Assembly: GCA_013180625.2 (NCBI GenBank)
Contig: SNVD02013093.1
Span: forward strand, 558,001 to 622,000
Length of the DNA stretch: 64,000 nucleotides
Direction of reading: 5' to 3'
Source of the DNA: Boswellia sacra
Taxonomy: Eukaryota; Streptophyta; Magnoliopsida; Sapindales; Burseraceae
Under the pieces are notes generated by a model, which searched no databases, had not been told where the DNA came from, and saw only the letters and a list, made by a program, of their open reading frames with translations. The position numbers were made by a program, and so were the translations under genes. Position 1 is the stretch's first letter. Each line of letters starts with the position of its first letter. Of the stretch, positions 47,447 to 58,197 are shown in pieces.

Positions 47447-48175
47447 AGAATTTATGAAGAAAAGGTAAGTGAATCTAGTCTTTCAGTTTTTATTAATTAA
47501 TTAATATTGACTAGGATTTTGCTGTGAGTTTTACAAATCCGATTTCGCTTTCTGGAACTCGCCTGATTGGATATTTTCTTGGGTTTGAAAATTGTGAGTT
47601 CTACATAAAAAGATGATGACAGCTATGCTCTAGCAGGATTGCCAATGGTGCTTTCATTTTCCCTTAGAAAATACAGATTTTTAAATAAATTTCTTATTGT
47701 TCTAGCTTATTTTCCAATAGTCATATGGTCTGACATGGTAAATGCATAATGGTGAGACTTGAGTTCCAGCTTAAATGGATCCAACTGCATTTGACTTCAT
47801 TGGAAAGAACAAAAGAAAAATAGGGAATGATAAATAAATGCAATAAAAGAAAGAGAACACTTAGATGACTTGACTGTTAGGATATGAATGGGCTCAACTT
47901 AGTTGTCTATGTACTCCATTTTAATTGCTAAGACTGATTTGATTGCATGAGATCACAATTCAATTGTAACTTAAGAGATGCAAGTCACCAAAAAATATGT
48001 ATTGAGAAGTAATAGGTTTTTGTGGAATTATTTTAAAGCTTTAAAACAAATTCTATTATATCACATTAATGTGGCCTTGTGCGATGATTTAATCCTTGTT
48101 ATTGATCATTTGGGAATTTATCATCTATCTCTAATGAACATAGTTGATCATTAATCGATCCTCTGATTCTAACAG

Positions 48176-48398
48176 GGAAATGAATTGCAAATAAGGCAAG
48201 CAGATCTATACCTTCGTGAAGGTGAGGAGTTGAGTTTGTTTGAAGTGATATTATGGGTCCGACAGAGACAAGAGATTGTTATTGGATACCGTTCGTTCAG
48301 CTCACGCTGAAAGAGTAGTCATCAATCCACCTTCCAAAAGTAAGAGAAAGAGGTGGTCACTGAAGGATGTTTTTGTGGTAATTGCAGAGAAGGAATAA
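48176..48398 (+). pseudogene. Captured last exon of a CASTOR/POLLUX (DMI1)-like channel gene
   Basis: After an acceptor-like TTCTAACAG (48167-48175) the frame reads GNELQIRQADLYLREGEELS, then a VRQRQEIVIGY stretch, then in a frame shifted by one base AHAERVVINPPSK and KRWSLKDVFVVIAEKE before TAA at 48396-48398. From memory this matches the conserved C-terminal end of plant CASTOR/POLLUX/DMI1 nuclear-envelope cation channels, which carry calcium signals in root symbiosis. The frame change is a 4-bp tandem duplication (GTTCGTTC, 48291-48298). Upstream exons were not recognised inside the element. 48399-48770 may be the original 3' UTR. So the piece is a broken exon with its splice acceptor, not a working gene. 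Confidence 0.65.
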
Positions 48399-48839
48399 AC
48401 CCTCTTTGTTGCCACAACTGAAAGGGTTATGCTTCGAAGGGAGAAAATTCTTTTGAAATCAGTAGAAGAATAAAGGTCCTGGACTAAAGCTATTGATTGA
48501 GATTGCGAGTGTACATAATGGAGAGAAGCACAATCTCCATCCAAATCACATATTGCAGAAGTCAAATCTCAAAAATACTGAAGGCCCTGGAGGATTAATG
48601 GATAACATTGAGCAGATCAACTTCGTTGCTAGCCTTGCATGTTTATAAAATTGTTGTATACATCTCTTTTTGTTCTTAGGTTATGCTACATGGTACAGAT
48701 GAAGTTGCTTTTCATGTCCCTTTCCACACTCTATACTTGTATAAACTTTGTGTTTTACATAAATTATATAAAAAAGTTAGTGCTTGCAATATCTTTTGCT
48801 ACTCCATACTAATTTCGAAAAACAAAATATATGCAAAAT

Positions 48840-49250
48840 TTTGCTAACTATTTACAGCGGTTTCCCATCATCTCACGACAGCTGTACAAAAATTGTATAA
48901 AATCTTTTTACGGCGGTTTTTCAACTTTTTACGGCGATTTTTTGTTCGTCGTAAATACATACTTTTTACGACGATTTTGTGACTTTTTACGGCGGTTTTC
49001 TGTTGGTCGTAAATACAACTTTTTACGGCGGACACAAAACCGCCGTAAAAAGGTGTAGCGATTGCTAATCCTGTTTCGTCGCTTGTTTTTACGTCGAACA
49101 ACTAAACCGGCGTAAAAAGATATTTACGGCGGGCCAAAACCGCCGTAAAAGCTTTTACTGCGGTTGTTTTTACGGCGGTTGAAAACCGCCGCATAACCGC
49201 CGCAAATAACTATTTACGGCGGTTTTGACCCGCCGTAAATAATCCTCCCT
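48840..49250. repeat. CACTA subterminal repeat array
   Basis: TTTACGGCGG and CCGCCGTAAA alternate in both orientations, with variants such as TTTACGACGA. They can pair into long hairpins. The overlapping open frames on both strands (48831-49058, 48868-49101) are translations of this array. Confidence 0.9.
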
Positions 49251-49259
49251 GTTGTAGTA

Positions 49260-51055
49260 TCAAAAATATATATTATTTTTGGTTAAAATATAAAAATTCA
49301 CGGATACATGATTAATGTTAAATTTACTATAAACATAATATATACATAATAAATATAAATTAATTAGTATTAATAATGTTTTTCCTCTTTACAATTAAAT
49401 AATAAAATTAGTTTCAATGACAAATTAATTTCTATATATTTAATTATATAGATTATGCATGTAGTTACTTTAATATTAGTAAGAGCAGGGCTATTTGCTC
49501 CCAAAAAACTATTCTGAGCACCCATTTGAAAATAAAAATATATATCACTAAAATGTACGTTAAATAGTGAGAAATAGCAAATCATTTTGCAGATTTGGTG
49601 TGCTTATTCAACCAAATATTGACATATTTTGTTAGGTGTTGCCTAAATTAAAAACTTCTTTTTTCCCTTTCGAATGCACATGATCCCACCCTTCTGTCAA
49701 CAACAATAAAACAAGTTCTCTTTCTAACTTTTGTATTATATATAAATCTATATCTAAATCTCTGAGAATAAATTTTAAGCCCTCAAAAACCTAGAAAATA
49801 TCCATGTCCATTGCAGTAAATTCTTTTTGCAAATTAGATACTGAAGTCTTGAATAAGTAACTAAAAACTTTGGATCTGATATGTGGTAGCATTGTATTTA
49901 ACGAGAAATGAGGGTCTAATGTATGGTAGCATTGTATCAAATAAATCAGGCAAGAAAGAGTGATTGTAAAATATATCAATAATTGAAGGCTCAAGATTTG
50001 TCGTATGGTGGCATTGTATCAAGAAAATCGACACGGAAGAGAACCAAATATGTTGGAACTTTTAATCACTTGGGTTTCTAGAAAGAAACCAGAAAAAAAT
50101 TACATGTGTCGCTTGCCTATCAATATTTGGTTGGATGGCCACACCAAATTAATAAAATGACACAGTATATCTATCTCATGTAAGTATTTCTTGCAACTAA
50201 TTTACTATTAAGGATAAGGAATTTATTTATGACAAATACGTTACTTATGAAAACAACTAATTTAAGTAAATAAAAATACAATTTCTTTTCTCATTCACTT
50301 TATCATAAAACACTATTTTTTCTCTCTTCATCGTCAAACTTGAAACTTATCTTTCTTCTCTCCAACATGTCAAACTAATCTTTTTTTTTTTTTACTTGCT
50401 ATTATTTTGAAGAGTTTCTAAATTGTAAAACTTGTAGCCGATCAGTTTAAATCTACACGACAAAATAAACTAAGGAATAAATAAAGAAAGAAAGCATTTA
50501 TAGCAAAGCCAGAAGAAAATAAGGACAAAAAACTCTTCCCCGATTTTGAGCTGTTAGATGTATGCCCTTAAAAGAGGAGGAGACCTGCTTTTTTAAGAGT
50601 GAAAGCCGTACAGTTTTTGGTAATTGGTGTAAAAGAAAATTTAACTCTATAAAAAGCAAAAAAAAAAAAAAAGGCAGTTTTAGGGATTTAACATGTCTTA
50701 TATGAAGCAACATAGTGAAAAATTAAATTTAAGAGTGAAAACCAACGATAAGGGAGGTTTACGATATTAAATAAAAAAATCGTAATCAGGATATTAATAC
50801 AAAATGTAGGAGTGAAAGGATATTTACCCAAATTATATTAAATAGCCGTCTTTTAATGAAAATTATATTTATATTTAGTAACTTGAAGTTCATATCGTGG
50901 GAATTTTATGACCAATTTATCTTTTATTTTTTTATTAAGTACTTAAAATTGTTAGGTAATTTGCAAATTCAAGTAATTTGTCATATAGCTTTCTCAGGGG
51001 ATATCAAATTATATTTGTGCAAAACGTGAAATAGAGGTATCAAAGGGGAAAGTTG
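49260..51055. other. AT-rich stretch without gene
   Basis: Short frames at 49370-49585, 49791-49994 and 50498-50713 have no family features. A word like ATGGTAGCATTGTATC recurs three times (49882, 49923, 50005). Confidence 0.4.
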
Positions 51056-51059
51056 GAGT

Positions 51060-51335
51060 TAGGCAAATACCGTATAACCCTCGAGCGTTAGGTCTAACCC
51101 AACATAAAATAAATCCACGGCCTCAGATGGGCTGAAGTGACGCCCGATCAGGTTAGCCTGTTTGACAAGACTAAATATGAAAATAAATTATAAAACTCTT
51201 TAATTGTGATATGCATGAAATTGGAAAAGAGTAAAAGAGTATCATTCATACAAATTAATTTTTGTAAATTACTTGGCAACAATGCATGTTTAAAAGGTCT
51301 TTAATTTCCTCATCATCTAGCACATTATGGTTATG
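51060..51335 (+). repeat. Dispersed repeat, copy B
   Basis: Ordered similarity to 36500-36840 in the same orientation (see copy A): AACCCTCGAGCG, CCAACATAAAATA, GGGCTGAAG, TTTTTGTAAATTACTT and CATCATCTAGCACATTAT. Non-coding. Confidence 0.5.
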
Positions 51336-51401
51336 TTTGGGTCATTGCATCGTATAGTGCTATTTTTAATCATTATAGGAGGTGTTTGATGTCTGGGTTA
51401 G

Positions 51402-52244
51402 GATAGCATCAGTGACAGACCCAAAAATTTTATTTAGAAGGGACACCATATAGTTTAAAATAAAAATAAATATATAACTAAATATAATAATTAATAATTA
51501 TTATATTTAAAATAATTTTTAGATTCATAAAAAATTAGATAATTTTTTTTGTTTTTGATTTTATATATGTGTATATATGTGTGTAAGACTAAAGTAATAT
51601 ATTATAGTTTGAATTTTTTTTAACATATAAGTTTTAAAGTCTTTTGATTATAATTAAATTAATATGTTTTGAATAACATTGTTTTAAGATTCAATATTTA
51701 ATATTTAGATTTTGATAATCTATAACTAGAGAATTTTTTTTTTACTATTTGATTATCTAAATTTAAGATTATATGTAAATTAATATATTAACGATGAATT
51801 GAATTCAAAGAAAATTATAAAAATTTAGATTGATGATGTAGTGAACATATATATTGCAAAAAATCTTTCAAATCTATTATTATTATTTATATTCTAAATA
51901 CCTTCTAAATAAATTATATGAATATATATATATATATATCATGATACTTCAATCATGCAATAAATATAAAATAGGGACACATGAGTGAACCTACACAATT
52001 ATGAAACTCTAAGAGAATTTAGTAAAAATAACATTTAAAGTTAAAGATGTATCTAATAGCATGAGAAATAATTGTTAAAATTAGATAATTTTTATAAGAA
52101 AGTATATTTGTTAAAATAAAGTAATTTTTGTATAAGAGTATATTTATGATAGTTGAAATTTAAGGGGGCGTAAGAAAATTTTAAATTTGCAATGGGGGCT
52201 CAAGCCCCCACTGGTCTAAGTGTAGGTCTGCCTCTAGATAGCAT
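51402..52244. mobile_element. Non-autonomous hAT element (51410-52236) with perfect 8-bp duplication
   Basis: GATAGCAT is present at 51402-51409 and exactly at 52237-52244. Between them the element starts CAGTGACAGACCCA and ends GTCTGCCTCTA, whose complement TAGAGGCAGACCTA matches the left end at 10 of 14 positions. The interior is AT-rich and non-coding. The right end keeps a GGGGGCTCAAGCCCCCA hairpin, common near the ends of such elements. Confidence 0.85.
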
Positions 52245-52429
52245 GAGAAATAGGGAAAATTGAGAAAATAGACAAAATTAGGGGGTCTCTTTGAAAAATA
52301 GACACATCCTGAAAAATTTTCATGCCATAGACACTTTCTTGACAAAAAGACTCAAATACCCTTTGAAAGTATACTTGTATCAGGCACAACTCTTTTCGGG
52401 GATGAAATTGTCAAATTACAAACTATATA

Positions 52430-52740
52430 TCGCGCGAAGACACTCGACATAACTCGACACTCGACACTCGACACAACTCGACACTCGACATTATTTGCAT
52501 CCGACACATCTCGACACTCGACACGTATGTGTCGAGTCATGTCGAATCGTGTCGGATTCTCGATAACACTACACACGACACTCGAAACTACACATTTGAC
52601 CACTCGACACTCGACATTTCACCATTCGACAAACACTCGACACTCGATATTTCACCACTCGACAAAACTCGACACTCGACATTACATAACTCGACACGAC
52701 TCGACAGGTTGTTTTCGAGTGTCGAGTGTCTTCTTCTTCG
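52430..52740. repeat. CGACACTCGA minisatellite inside the MITE
   Basis: ACTCGACA is repeated dozens of times with spacers, then GTCGAGT on the other orientation (for example CACGTATGTGTCGAGTCATG near 52518). The part around 52500-52565 matches the complement of the block near 21225-21285 in the hAT element. Six overlapping open frames here are only repeat translations. Confidence 0.9.
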
Positions 52741-52807
52741 CGATATAACACTGCATTCACTTATTTCATCGGTTTTCACACGTATTAACGTACAAAAATC
52801 ACATTAT

Positions 52808-53100
52808 AACACTTGATTTTCTTAAATAAGTTCACAAATCCTTCAAAAACTCAAATCTCGAATTCAAATTCTCTAGAAATTAAATCAAATCTGTAAGGAG
52901 GGAGATGCGTTTTGGTCGTCCGAAGAGAGAGAAATAAGCCTTTGAGAAAAAATAACACTCGATTTCCTTAAATAAGTTCACAAATCTTTCAGAAACTCAA
53001 ATCTCGAATTCAAATTCTCTAGAAATTAAATCAAATCTGTAAAGAGGGAGATGGGTTTCGGTCATTCGAAGAGAGAGAAATAAGCATTTGGGAAAAAATT
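52808..53100 (+). repeat. 146-bp tandem duplication inside the MITE
   Basis: AACACTTGATTTTCTTAAAT at 52808 and AACACTCGATTTCCTTAAAT at 52954 start two copies that remain about 93% alike through GAAGAGAGAGAAATAAGC. Confidence 0.9.
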
Positions 53101-53225
53101 GAATACATAAGGGTAATTGGGTCTTTTTGTCAAGAAAGTGTCTACATGAAAATTTTTCAGGATGTGTCTATTTTTCAAAGAGACCCCCTAATTTTGTTTA
53201 TTTTCTTAATTTTCCCTCAGAAATA

Positions 53226-56200
53226 TTCTGTGCATTAATTTTCTTCAACCCCTTGCTCGGCTTGATTTTCAAGGTGCATAGGATTGTGTAAAGTGTCTGC
53301 GTTTGCTCGCTATTAGCAAAAATGCAAAAATTTTAACTCGCCTCCCCTCATGGGTTTTGGTGGGATTCTATAAGGGAAGATGAATACTATTAAATAATTG
53401 ATTAAAATTGATTAAATAATTAAATATTAAAATATTTATATAAATATTTATATAAATAATAAAATATTCAATTAATTATTTATGAGTGGCAAACATCTGA
53501 CACAAACTTAATAAAAATAATATAAATAATGTCATAAATATTTAATTTTGTTTCAATATAACTAAATAATATTATAATATAGAGAATTAATTAAAAAAAT
53601 TTAAAAATATATTATTAATTAACTGATATATATTTAAGTAATTAAATGCATCTAAAAAAATTATATGGAAATAATTTTAAAATCTGTAAATAATTTAAAT
53701 TAAGTGTTTTAATGTATTTAGCCTTTATTTTTATTTATTTAATCAATCCAAAAAAAATTTGAAATTATCTTATTCAAACTTATCCTATTCCATCCCATCC
53801 TATCTAATCAAATATAACTAAAAAAATATAAAGCGGTGTGTGAAACATACGTTATATTGTATTATATAGTATGTTATTAAATTAATATAATACCAAATAT
53901 GATATAGTATTGGGTATATCATTGTACAATTTTTTTCATACCATATTTATGCTAATTTGAGTAAATAATATTTTCTCAATTAGAAGATTAATAAAAAATT
54001 TATCAAATTCTAACAACCAATACAAAAATTATTTTTTAAAACTGACGACATTGCATCCGTCCAAACTGTTTAACACAATTGATACACAACGATTTTGAAC
54101 ACTGAATCTTGAGTGATCAAAGCCATGGCTTCTATCTCCAATCTCTTGCTCTCTTCAAATATCAACACGCTTTCAAACCCAACAGCTACAATCTACCACA
54201 AGCCTCGACACCATGAACCACCACAACCTCAACCCAAATCATATGGATTTCTAATGTGAAGAAACAGGAAAAAAAAAAGAGAGAGAGAGAGAGAGAGATA
54301 AGGGGGATGATGAAGAAATGGAGAAAGAAGGGAGATGATGAAGCGAAGAGGAAAAATAGGTGATGTAGAAACGTGAGGGGGAGACGAGAGGGAAAAAATA
54401 TACAAAAGTTTAATTTTAATATTAATTTTAATTGAGATTTTTTTTTTAATTTTTATTTGAAATTATAGTGTTACCTTCTTGTTGGAGGTTTGGCAGCGAG
54501 GAAACTGACGACTAGGGGTCTTGCGACATTTTCAAAAAGTTAGGGGCCTGCGGTCTTCTGGCAAACAAAGGGAGGTCAGTTGATATTTCCCCTTTAATTT
54601 AATAATGATATTTATTTTTATATTTAATGTAAATTCTAATTTAAATTATTAATAAGAGATATTTTTATAAAATATTCAAATTTCAATGTTTATAATAATG
54701 AATTTTAACAAAAAGTTATTCAAATCATGTTTGATTATTTTAATTAAAAAAAAGTTATTGAGAGCCAATTTGTTTTGTTCAAGTAAAACTTACTGTAGTA
54801 AATCTTATTAGGGCAAAAGCTTAGTAAAATAGAGTTTTTATAAAAAAAGTTGTTCGCTCTTTTGTTAGATAAAATAAACAAGTTTAAATTATCAAAATGA
54901 ATCTTCTTTACAAAAAAGAATAAGATAAATATTTTAAAGTATGATAAATATATATTTGATATTTACAACTTAAACAAAAAAGCTTAAAAGAGCTTTTCCC
55001 AAAAAGTGGGGTGCCATTTGCACCCAATATATATATATATATATATATATATTTATTTATTTATTTATTAATAACATACCTACGTACTTAATAACCCCTA
55101 CCTTAAATTTTAAATTATAAACCCACCCTTATGCCAAATATAATGCTAATTAAATCTAAATCTTTTTAATACTTGTTTTCCTAAATAAATCTATTTTTTT
55201 TTAGTATCCACACCCACCTAATAATTGACATATTTTCTTTTATTTAAAAAAACTTTTCCGACTGTTCAATAAAATTTGTAATAATTCATCTAATAAAACA
55301 ATTTATTGCAAAAACGATGTTCATAAATGTTTGTAACATTTTAATTTATATTTGTTATATGATTTATTAAGAGTAATACTATACTTAAAAAGTCTGTATA
55401 CAAAATTAATGTAACACCACTCATTTAATGATATATGACTCATCAATATTTATTACATTGACTTTTTATATTCATTATCCATTCACTTAATGTTATATCA
55501 AATTCGTAAATATACTTTATATATAAATTTTATAAGCATAACTATCCTCTTTTTAACAACTTAAATTACTTATTTCTCCAAGGGTTGTGTTGTTTCATCT
55601 GCAAAAAACCTAAAAGGATCCAATTGAACTCTTTCCATCGAAGAGCATATCACTGCTTTCTTGGAATTCCAAATCCAATTCTCCTGTCTTATAAATTATT
55701 GGAAAGCACATGAACAAACTGCTGATCCATTTTCGATTTCTTCTAGAAGTCTTTCATTATCTTTCATCACATCTCTAGCTCATTTTCCCTATTAGTAATA
55801 GGATTAAAACTTACTCATAAAACAAGAAAAAAACAAAATTCTAGCAAATTGGCCACTGGTTATTTTCTAGGGAAAAAAAAAAGAGTAAAAAGTGCACATG
55901 CATGAATTGATTTTGCAATGTGAGAGTTTCTTTAAATTCTTTGAGCTGGTTGTACATGTTTCTGGGCTCCCAGAATGCACTTCAACCTTGTGGGCCAGAT
56001 GGTAATAAAGGGGCCGAGGAGGAGGTGATTCAGACTTAAATGATGTTAAATTCATTGCTAGGCAAGATAAATAAAATATTTATCAATCAGGCAATGTAAT
56101 AAAATAGAAAATAAATGATATTAGGAATATAACACAATTAATATTTTATCACATGACGACAAAATAATTTGATCACATGCATTGCATGTGTATTTGCATG

Positions 56201-56700
56201 CCATGTGAGAAACAAGTAAAAAAGGATCAATCAATTGTTACTCGAAGAGTACTAATTACTGAAATTCCTGATGAATGGTAATGATTAACTCTTTTTATAA
56301 GGTTTATATATTAATTTTTTTGTACCATGTCTTTCTCTTCATTGTTGATTTATTTGTATTAATTAGAGCAGAAAAAATAATAAATCTAATTAAGAATGAT
56401 ATTTGAGAAACTTTTCTAAAGGATGTAGTTTATTATGTCCTTGTAGATTTTGTGTACTTTTTTTTTAATTCTTTAATAAATTTTTCATATCATTAAAGTT
56501 TATAAAATGAATTATAAATATTAAAATATGTAACATTTTCTCTTTGATAAAATTTTAGGACCACCACTGTTTGTAAAATATATAATATTATATATATAAT
56601 AACAACGAGAATACATAATATAGAAGATACATACCATGAGAAAGTCAAGCTTCAAATGAAAAATTTGTACCAAGTAGACATTCTGATACAAGTAATAAAA
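53226..56700. other. AT-rich stretch without gene
   Basis: No coding region. Microsatellites: a GA run at about 54278-54298 and an AT run followed by TTTA repeats at 55027-55070. The part at 54480-54600 (GGCCTGCGGTCTTCTGGC) is GC-richer and may be the end of a MITE. The 62-codon frame at 55867-56055 is unsupported. Confidence 0.4.
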
Positions 56701-56705
56701 TCACA

Positions 56706-57733
56706 CTACTTAATATAAATGACTCTGAAGTCATGTCCGCATAGTATAGATGGTTTGCAGAAATGTGATACTAATAGAACAGCTGGTGCGATGGTTCCCA
56801 TACCTCTCCAAAGATTGCTAAAATACACACTCATTAAGGTTCCCACAGTACAATTCCGCCATTTGTTGTAGTGTGCATTAAGATTGTCGCTGATGTCCTT
56901 GTAACATGAATTACTCAATGTAATCTGTTGGCTAAGTTTGTTAAAAATCTTTGCTATTGTAGCATGGTCCCCCACTTGACTGGAAATAATCCCCCTTCTC
57001 AACAAGCAAATTGACATGTTTTTCATTGTCGATCAGATAATCCATTAGAACAATATAATTGCAAATATGAGTTTCGGATGGATAATGGCACTGCTCTAAG
57101 GCCATCATGTTACGAATCAAGCATTTTGTATTGTCGTCGATATTAACGCATGGAATATGTAACTCATGTACATGAAAACAAGGCAACCATCCCTTCCCCT
57201 TCTGAAATTTGTTGTCAAGCCAACATTCATCTTCAGTATTCCGAAACTTCACTCCCGTTTCGTGTAGCTTTACTGCAATTGGTAAATCTACGAATCCTAT
57301 GGATGTGGATTTTGGATGGTTTTTTACCAGATTGCTTCTTCTCAAATCCACAAAATGTTTTAAATTACCCCCTGTAGTTATTAGATCAGGCATGGAATGA
57401 TTGAAGAATGAGCAAGCAAGAGTGATGAAGGAAGGTGACTCTTCTCTAGTAGGGCTGGCAAAGGACAAGTTATATAGTTCATCCAGCACAAAGTATGGAA
57501 GCTCATTCTCGAGTAATTGCAAGTCTAGCCATATACCAGACAGCAGGCGTGAATTATTCAGCAAAAATTCACTTTCTTGATCACAGCAGCAGTTCAAGAG
57601 AAGCTCGATGATGAAGATTGCATCATATAGAATCATTGCTGTGAAGAAACCTGGAGATAATTTGTGGCTAGAGTAGGTTGGTTTGAAGCAGAAAATCTGG
57701 AAATTTTCTGTGCTCTCATGCAAGCATACAAAC
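56706..57733 (-). pseudogene. DUF247 (UPF0481) gene, truncated by copia insertion
   Basis: The minus-strand frame 57733-56944 shows DUF247 hallmarks: FFTAMILYDAIFIIELLL, DLQLLENELPYFVLDELYNL, HFVDLRRSNL, GVKFRNTEDECWLDNKF, CVNIDDNTKCLIRNMMALEQ and IVLMDYLIDNEKHVNLLVEKG. After an extra G in a G-run (about 56993) the frame changes and continues with ISSQVGDHATIAKIFNKLSQ and LNAHYNKW up to a hydrophobic APAVLLVSHF segment near 56770, the usual C-terminal membrane anchor. Roughly the first third of a typical DUF247 protein is missing: the frame is still open at 57733, where the copia LTR begins. DUF247 proteins are plant-specific and of mostly unknown function. The rest of the gene should lie beyond the window, on the far side of the nested insertions. 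Confidence 0.9.
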
Positions 57734-58148
57734 TGTATTTAAGTGCAGAAATATAAACAAGAACACAACAGAATTTACGTGGTTTGATCCATGATCTACT
57801 CTACGGGAGGGATAGGAAATGAATGCATTAGAGTGAATTCAGATTACACACTCTCCTCACTACACTCTCAGCTTAGAACCACTCTAAGCTCTTTGTTTTT
57901 TTTTCTAAAACACTCAGTTTTCTTTACTAAGTTTTTATACAAATTACATGACCTGCATGTCCTACATTTAATGCACATCAGTATTAATAGCCTTTCTAAG
58001 TGGTTGACTATAAGTGAAAATACAGCAACTAGCAAACAGACAGTAAAATAGCAGCAGACAAAAAACAAAATAGCAACAGATAGATAGCAACAAAAAACAA
58101 TAGCATGTTGCTGGTTGAGATGTAATGGCTTGAGTCACAACTGCATCA
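57734..58148 (-). mobile_element. 3' LTR of the copia element (415 bp)
   Basis: On the minus strand it begins TGATGCAGTTGTGACTCAAG after a purine-rich CAAGGTGGAGAAT and ends CACTTAAATACA, abutting the DUF247 frame. TGTATAAAAAC near 57938 is a possible TATA box and CCACGTAAATTCTG lies near the 3' end. The expected left target duplication is CAAAC (57729-57733); its partner is outside the window. Confidence 0.75.
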
Positions 58149-58197
58149 ATTCTCCACCTTGACTCAAGCTTAGTGCATTCTCCCTCCAATTCTCCAA

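Larger units (their letters stand above)
45590..49259. mobile_element. Non-autonomous CACTA (En/Spm) element (3.67 kb)
   Basis: The left end is TACTACAAGAAAACTGGC, one change from the canonical CACTACAAGAAAA terminus. The right end is CCCTGTTGTAGTA, its inverted partner. Subterminal sequence is dominated by TTTACGGCGGTTT and its complement, about a dozen copies between 48850 and 49245 and a few at 45630-45690. These motifs are the transposase-binding arrays of plant CACTA elements. No transposase is present. A clean 3-bp target duplication is not seen (TGG left, TCA right). Inside, 48176-48398 is a captured gene exon. Confidence 0.85.
52253..53218. mobile_element. Long-TIR MITE (966 bp), Mutator-like
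   Basis: The first and last 100 bp or so are inverted copies: GGGAAAATTGAGAAAATAGA, GGGGGTCTCTTTGAAAAATA and CACATCCTGAAAAATTTTCA on the left are matched on the right with only a few changes, to about 52350 and 53130. Flanks share AGAAATA (52246-52252 and 53219-53225). A 7-bp repeat is shorter than the 9 bp usual for Mutator-like elements, so the exact ends may be off by one or two bases. The interior carries the CGACACTCGA array (52430-52740) and a 146-bp tandem duplication (52808-53100). No transposase. Confidence 0.85.

Noticed and set aside
45590..49259. Autonomous CACTA element
   Set aside because: No transposase or second ORF was found in 3.67 kb.
52352..52816. Six overlapping Ser/Arg/Val or His/Thr/Ser-rich frames
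   Set aside because: All are translations of the ACTCGACA array.
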